This document shows positions 16,776 to 19,651 of a DNA stretch of 19,651 nucleotides, piece after piece (the stretch's first letter is position 1; each line of letters opens with the position of its first letter). Both the position numbers and the translations under genes were made by a program. This stretch comes from Candidatus Tenebribacter mawsonii (GTDB lineage: Bacteria; Cloacimonadota; Cloacimonadia; Cloacimonadales; TCS61), in the NCBI GenBank assembly GCA_030765665.1, contig JAVCCD010000197.1, positions 1 through 19,651 of the forward strand. The letters are read 5' to 3'. Under the pieces are notes generated by a model. That model had not been told where the DNA came from. It did no database searches and was given only the letters and a program-made list of their open reading frames with translations.

Positions 16776-18047
16776 ATGACCTATTTAGAAATTTATAACC
16801 TGTTAAAAGATAGATTTAATTTGAATGATGAAAAAATAGATATTCCTGAATTGGGAGCACGCATAATAAATATCCCTTTTGAATCATTTAGCCATACACT
16901 TCTTCCCGGTGAAAATTTGTATCAATGCACTGAGCATAACATAAAATTCGACCAAACATACGATTTATCAAGTAAGTTAAGAACTCCACATTTAAATGAG
17001 ATTATAGAGACTCCCGATTCAAAGATAACTGAAAATATTAAGTTCAATTATAGTATCTTATTTCCAACAGAAACAAAAAAATCTAAAAAAACTGGTAAAG
17101 AAAGTATAAAAAAAAGCAAAATTAATGGAACGATAATTCTCCTTCACGGTCTAAACGAAAAAGATTGGAATAAATATTTACCTTGGGCTTATAAATTAAT
17201 GGAACAAACTGGAAAACAGATAATCCTCTTCCCTATTGCTTTTCATATGAATAGAACTCCCACAAAATGGATAGATCCCCGATTTTTGAGGACTGCCAAT
17301 AAAGAAAGAAAAGCGATCTTCCCAAATGTTGCAAATTCATCTTTCGCGAATATTGCACTTAGTGCTCGATTACAATTTCATCCTCAGAGATTTTTGTGGT
17401 CTGGCCTTCAATCATTTTATGATATAATGCAATTAATTCATGAAATAAGATCAGGCTTACACTCACAAATAAAGAAAAAATCTACAATAGATTTCTTTGC
17501 CTATTCCATCGGTTCATTTCTGGCAAATATTCTATTACTCACAAATTCTTACAATTATCTTTCAAAATCTAAATTATTCAATTTCTGTGGTGGCCCAACC
17601 CTCAACAGGATGAACGCAGCTTCCAAGTATATTTTAGATAGTGAAGCAAATATTTCTGTATATTCATTTTACATAGAACGATTAGAAGGAGAGCTGAAAA
17701 AAGATGAGAGGTTGAAACATTATTTTAGTGATCTGCATCCTGTTGGAAAATATTTTAGAAGCATGCTGGAATTTCACAAAATGCAAGATTTTAGAGAAAA
17801 GCGATTTAAAGAACTTCATAAACAGATCTCTGCTATTGCTCTAAAACAAGATTACGTTGTTCCACCTTCTGAAGTTTTAAACACGCTAAAAGGCTCTGAT
17901 AATAAAATTCCAACCAAGGTAAGAGTTATGGACTTCAATTACAAATATGATCATGTAATTCCATTCCCACCGACTAAAAAGCTGGAGAAGGAAGTGGACA
18001 AAAGTTTTAATCGTGTTTTTAGATTTGCTGCTAAACATTTGAAATAG
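16776..18047 (+). CDS. Alpha/beta-hydrolase-fold protein, DUF6051-like
   Basis: A 423-residue protein with no signal peptide or membrane helix, so probably cytoplasmic. GTIILLHGLNEKDWNKYLPW has the oxyanion-type HG (His124-Gly125) of alpha/beta hydrolases. AYSIG at 242-246 is a nucleophile elbow with Ser244; alanine replaces the first glycine of GxSxG. Asp359 (KQDYVVPP) and His393 (YKYDHVIPF) lie where the acid and base of the triad are expected, so a Ser-Asp-His triad is complete. The LHGLNE, LFPIAFHMNR and WIDPRFL blocks resemble the DUF6051 family known mainly from Bacteroidota; I recall this and cannot confirm it. A lysine-rich insert precedes the first hydrolase strand. The substrate is unknown. 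It lies 16 bp after the holin-like gene. Confidence 0.72.
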   Translation: MTYLEIYNLLKDRFNLNDEKIDIPELGARIINIPFESFSHTLLPGENLYQCTEHNIKFDQTYDLSSKLRTPHLNEIIETPDSKITENIKFNYSILFPTETKKSKKTGKESIKKSKINGTIILLHGLNEKDWNKYLPWAYKLMEQTGKQIILFPIAFHMNRTPTKWIDPRFLRTANKERKAIFPNVANSSFANIALSARLQFHPQRFLWSGLQSFYDIMQLIHEIRSGLHSQIKKKSTIDFFAYSIGSFLANILLLTNSYNYLSKSKLFNFCGGPTLNRMNAASKYILDSEANISVYSFYIERLEGELKKDERLKHYFSDLHPVGKYFRSMLEFHKMQDFREKRFKELHKQISAIALKQDYVVPPSEVLNTLKGSDNKIPTKVRVMDFNYKYDHVIPFPPTKKLEKEVDKSFNRVFRFAAKHLK

Positions 18048-18048
18048 T

Positions 18049-18492
18049 ATGATCAATAATGAATTTATCATCCGAAAAATTGACCCTTCTGAATATAATT
18101 CTCTAATTGATATTTGGAAAAGATCTTCTCTCCCTTTCAAACCCGAAGGAAGAGATACTGAGCAAAATATTTTAAATCAAATGCAAGTGAAAACTAATCG
18201 TTTCTTTGTTGCTGAGGTTAATAAGGAATTAGTTGCCGTTGTAATTGCCAGCCATAATGGGAGAAAGGGGTGGATAAATCGTCTCGCTGTTGTTCCCGAA
18301 TTCAGAGGAAAAGGAATCGCAACAGCTTTATTGAATAAATCTGAGGAGTTTTTTCTTTCCAATAGCGTAAATATTTTCGCTTGCCTTATTGAGGATTGGA
18401 ATGACATTTCAATGGAATATTTTGAAAATAAAAACTACAGATCTCATAAAGACATAGTATACTTCACTAAAAAATTGAGCCCGAATACTTAA
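18049..18492 (+). CDS. GNAT-family N-acetyltransferase
   Basis: A 147-residue protein of normal GNAT length. It opens with FIIRKIDPSEYNSLIDIWK, a typical first strand and helix. The acetyl-CoA motif A is INRLAVVPEFRGKGIATALL, with RGKGIA at residues 86-91. The C-terminal part (MEYFENKNYRSHKDIVYFTKKL) carries the usual last helix and strands. The acceptor is unknown: members acetylate small molecules, antibiotics or protein N-termini, and nothing here discriminates. ATG 18049 comes one base after the hydrolase stop with no clear ribosome site, so translation is probably coupled to that gene. Confidence 0.85.
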   Translation: MINNEFIIRKIDPSEYNSLIDIWKRSSLPFKPEGRDTEQNILNQMQVKTNRFFVAEVNKELVAVVIASHNGRKGWINRLAVVPEFRGKGIATALLNKSEEFFLSNSVNIFACLIEDWNDISMEYFENKNYRSHKDIVYFTKKLSPNT

Positions 18493-18573
18493 CGATTATT
18501 CTCTTGCATTTATTTGCTCTTTTTATTTTTTTTACCAAGATTAATTTATTAAAAAATAATAAAAGGATAGATC
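18493..18573 (+). other. 81-bp intergenic gap, T-rich, with the ribosome site of the next gene
   Basis: This is the longest non-coding stretch in the window. It has a T-rich run (about 18518-18533) and AAAGGAT (18562-18568) as the ribosome site for ATG 18574. I see no stable stem that would make the T-run a terminator and no promoter that I can defend. By spacing alone it probably separates the dcw-linked genes from the next unit. Confidence 0.5.
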
Positions 18574-18963
18574 ATGGCTAAAATTAAGGTAACTATTGCA
18601 GAAATTATTGATATATGTGTTGCAAATGAGCTGATCCCTGATGCTATCTCTAATATTGAAATATTAGGACAACACATAAAATTCCGATATAAAAACGAAC
18701 ATCCAATTTCAACTAATATCGATTTAGAAGTGAGTTTCAAAGATTACAATAATGGTATGCTATTTTTAGAAGTACGGACAAATTGGATTGTAGATAAATA
18801 TCTGCGCTTTAAAAAATTACAAGATTTCAAATACATACAGTACGAGCACCCTGTTCTCACTGTTTTCTTAAATCAATTTTTAATAGATAAATCAAAAATC
18901 GTTCATATAGAAGATATTCATTTTAAAGATGGATATTTCAAAATTAAAACATTTAGCGAATAA
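18574..18963 (+). CDS. Hypothetical protein, 129 residues, family not recognised
   Basis: A soluble-looking protein of 129 residues with no signal peptide or transmembrane helix. I do not recognise its family. The N-terminal half begins MAKIKVTIAEIIDICVANEL, probably a helix, and then alternates hydrophobic and charged residues (IKFRYKNE, NIDLEVSFKDY, MLFLEVRTNW), suggesting a beta sheet. A helical segment around HPVLTVFLNQFLIDKS and a final beta pair (IVHIEDIHFKDGYFKIKTF) follow. This could be a small alpha/beta domain binding a ligand or another protein, which is speculative. A good ribosome site (AAAGGAT) and codon use like its neighbours support a real gene. The FKBP lipoprotein starts 23 bp downstream. 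Confidence 0.75.
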   Translation: MAKIKVTIAEIIDICVANELIPDAISNIEILGQHIKFRYKNEHPISTNIDLEVSFKDYNNGMLFLEVRTNWIVDKYLRFKKLQDFKYIQYEHPVLTVFLNQFLIDKSKIVHIEDIHFKDGYFKIKTFSE

Positions 18964-18986
18964 TCAAAATAAAAGGAGAAGAAAAT

Positions 18987-19651
18987 ATGAAAAAAATAGT
19001 AATACTGATATTTGTCGTAGCAATAATTTCGATGACAGTAATTAGTTGTTCAAAGAATGTAATTATTGATCCAAAAGGAGATGAGATGAATTATACAAAG
19101 ACAGATTCCGGATTGGAATATATGATTACCGAGAAAGGAAGAGGTGAGCTTGCAACCACAGGAAGCAGAGTAAAGGTACACTATACAGGGAAACTTGATG
19201 ATGGAACAAAATTTGATAGTTCATTAGATAGAGGTGAACCATTTACATTTGAACTTGGTGCAGGGATGGTAATAAAAGGTTGGGATGAAGGTTTCTCGTT
19301 ACTACATGTTGCTGATAAAGCTATCTTAAGAATTCCACCACATTTAGGGTATGGAGCAAGAGGCGCAGGTAGAACTATTCCTCCTAATGCTACATTAATT
19401 TTTGAAGTTGAATTACTTGAGTTAATACCAGCTGTTAAGGTCGAGAAATTTGATACGAAAGATAAAGTTTCTTCTAAAACAGCATCAGGTTTAGAATTTA
19501 TTTTAGTTGAAGAAGGCAACGGTATCAAAGCAGCTGCAGGTAATACTGTGAGTGTACATTATTCTGGATATCTGGAAGATGGAACTATGTTTGATTCTTC
19601 AGTTAAAAGAGACCAGCCATTTAGCTTTACTCTTGGAATGGGGCGAGTTAT
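18987..19651 (+). CDS. Tandem-FKBP peptidyl-prolyl isomerase lipoprotein (3' end beyond window)
   Basis: An open frame of 221 codons running off the window; no stop is reached. ATG 18987 is preceded by AAAAGGAGAAG. The N-terminus MKKIVILIFVVAIISMTVISC is a lipoprotein signal with lipobox V18-I-S-C21, so the protein is probably membrane-anchored and exported. The first FKBP domain (about 40-147) keeps the family's active-site residues: Tyr66, Phe76-Asp77, Phe86/Phe88, Val95-Ile96, Trp99, Tyr122 and Phe139. A second FKBP domain starts near residue 165 (SGLEFILVEEGNG, VHYSGYLEDGT, MFDSS) and is cut at residue 221. It likely speeds proline isomerisation of exported proteins. Further domains may follow downstream. 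Confidence 0.9.
   Translation, partial: MKKIVILIFVVAIISMTVISCSKNVIIDPKGDEMNYTKTDSGLEYMITEKGRGELATTGSRVKVHYTGKLDDGTKFDSSLDRGEPFTFELGAGMVIKGWDEGFSLLHVADKAILRIPPHLGYGARGAGRTIPPNATLIFEVELLELIPAVKVEKFDTKDKVSSKTASGLEFILVEEGNGIKAAAGNTVSVHYSGYLEDGTMFDSSVKRDQPFSFTLGMGRV

Noticed and set aside
18493..18540. A T-rich run after the GNAT gene as a possible intrinsic terminator
   Set aside because: The only nearby inverted repeat is a 3-bp GCA/TGC pair, far too weak to form a terminator stem.

Overview
This window is an AT-rich bacterial division and cell wall (dcw) cluster, with every gene on the + strand. It starts 29 bases upstream of rsmH and continues past ftsZ into five downstream genes. The order is rsmH - ftsL-like - ftsI (class B PBP with two PASTA domains) - murE-murF fusion - mraY - murD - ftsW - murG - murC - murB - ftsQ - ftsA - ftsZ. 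After these come a small four-helix membrane protein (PF04020-like), an alpha/beta-hydrolase-fold protein, a GNAT acetyltransferase, an unrecognised 129-residue protein, and a tandem-FKBP lipoprotein that is cut by the right edge.

Organism: FtsQ, FtsA, an FKBP-type lipoprotein and a DNPR motif typical of meso-diaminopimelate-adding MurE all fit a diderm (Gram-negative) bacterium. High A+T, the MurE-MurF fusion, a PASTA-bearing FtsI and a hydrolase resembling the Bacteroidota-type DUF6051 family make me favour an FCB-group lineage, possibly Cloacimonadota. That placement is inference and no marker in the window settles it.

Layout and logic: positions 30-16399 are a nearly gapless operon. RsmH methylates 16S rRNA. 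MurB, MurC, MurD and MurE-MurF build UDP-MurNAc-pentapeptide in the cytoplasm; MraY and MurG convert it to lipid I and lipid II; FtsW polymerises and FtsI cross-links it at the septum. FtsQ and the FtsL-like protein supply the regulatory complex, and FtsA anchors the FtsZ ring. Several junctions overlap as ATGA or TGATG, which implies translational coupling. The exception is the ftsL/ftsI junction, where a perfect 9-bp hairpin followed by six T residues runs straight into the ftsI start codon. ddl is absent from its frequent position next to murB/ftsQ.

From 16421 to 18492 three genes follow at 1-21 bp spacing and may be co-transcribed with ftsZ; nothing in them shows a division role. An 81-bp gap then precedes the 129-residue gene and the FKBP lipoprotein, likely a separate unit. 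I see no RNA genes, mobile elements, CRISPR arrays or phage genes. I did not find a convincing new multi-gene system; the points most worth checking are the ftsL/ftsI hairpin, the MurE-MurF fusion, the FtsZ T2-loop substitution and the uncharacterised downstream genes.
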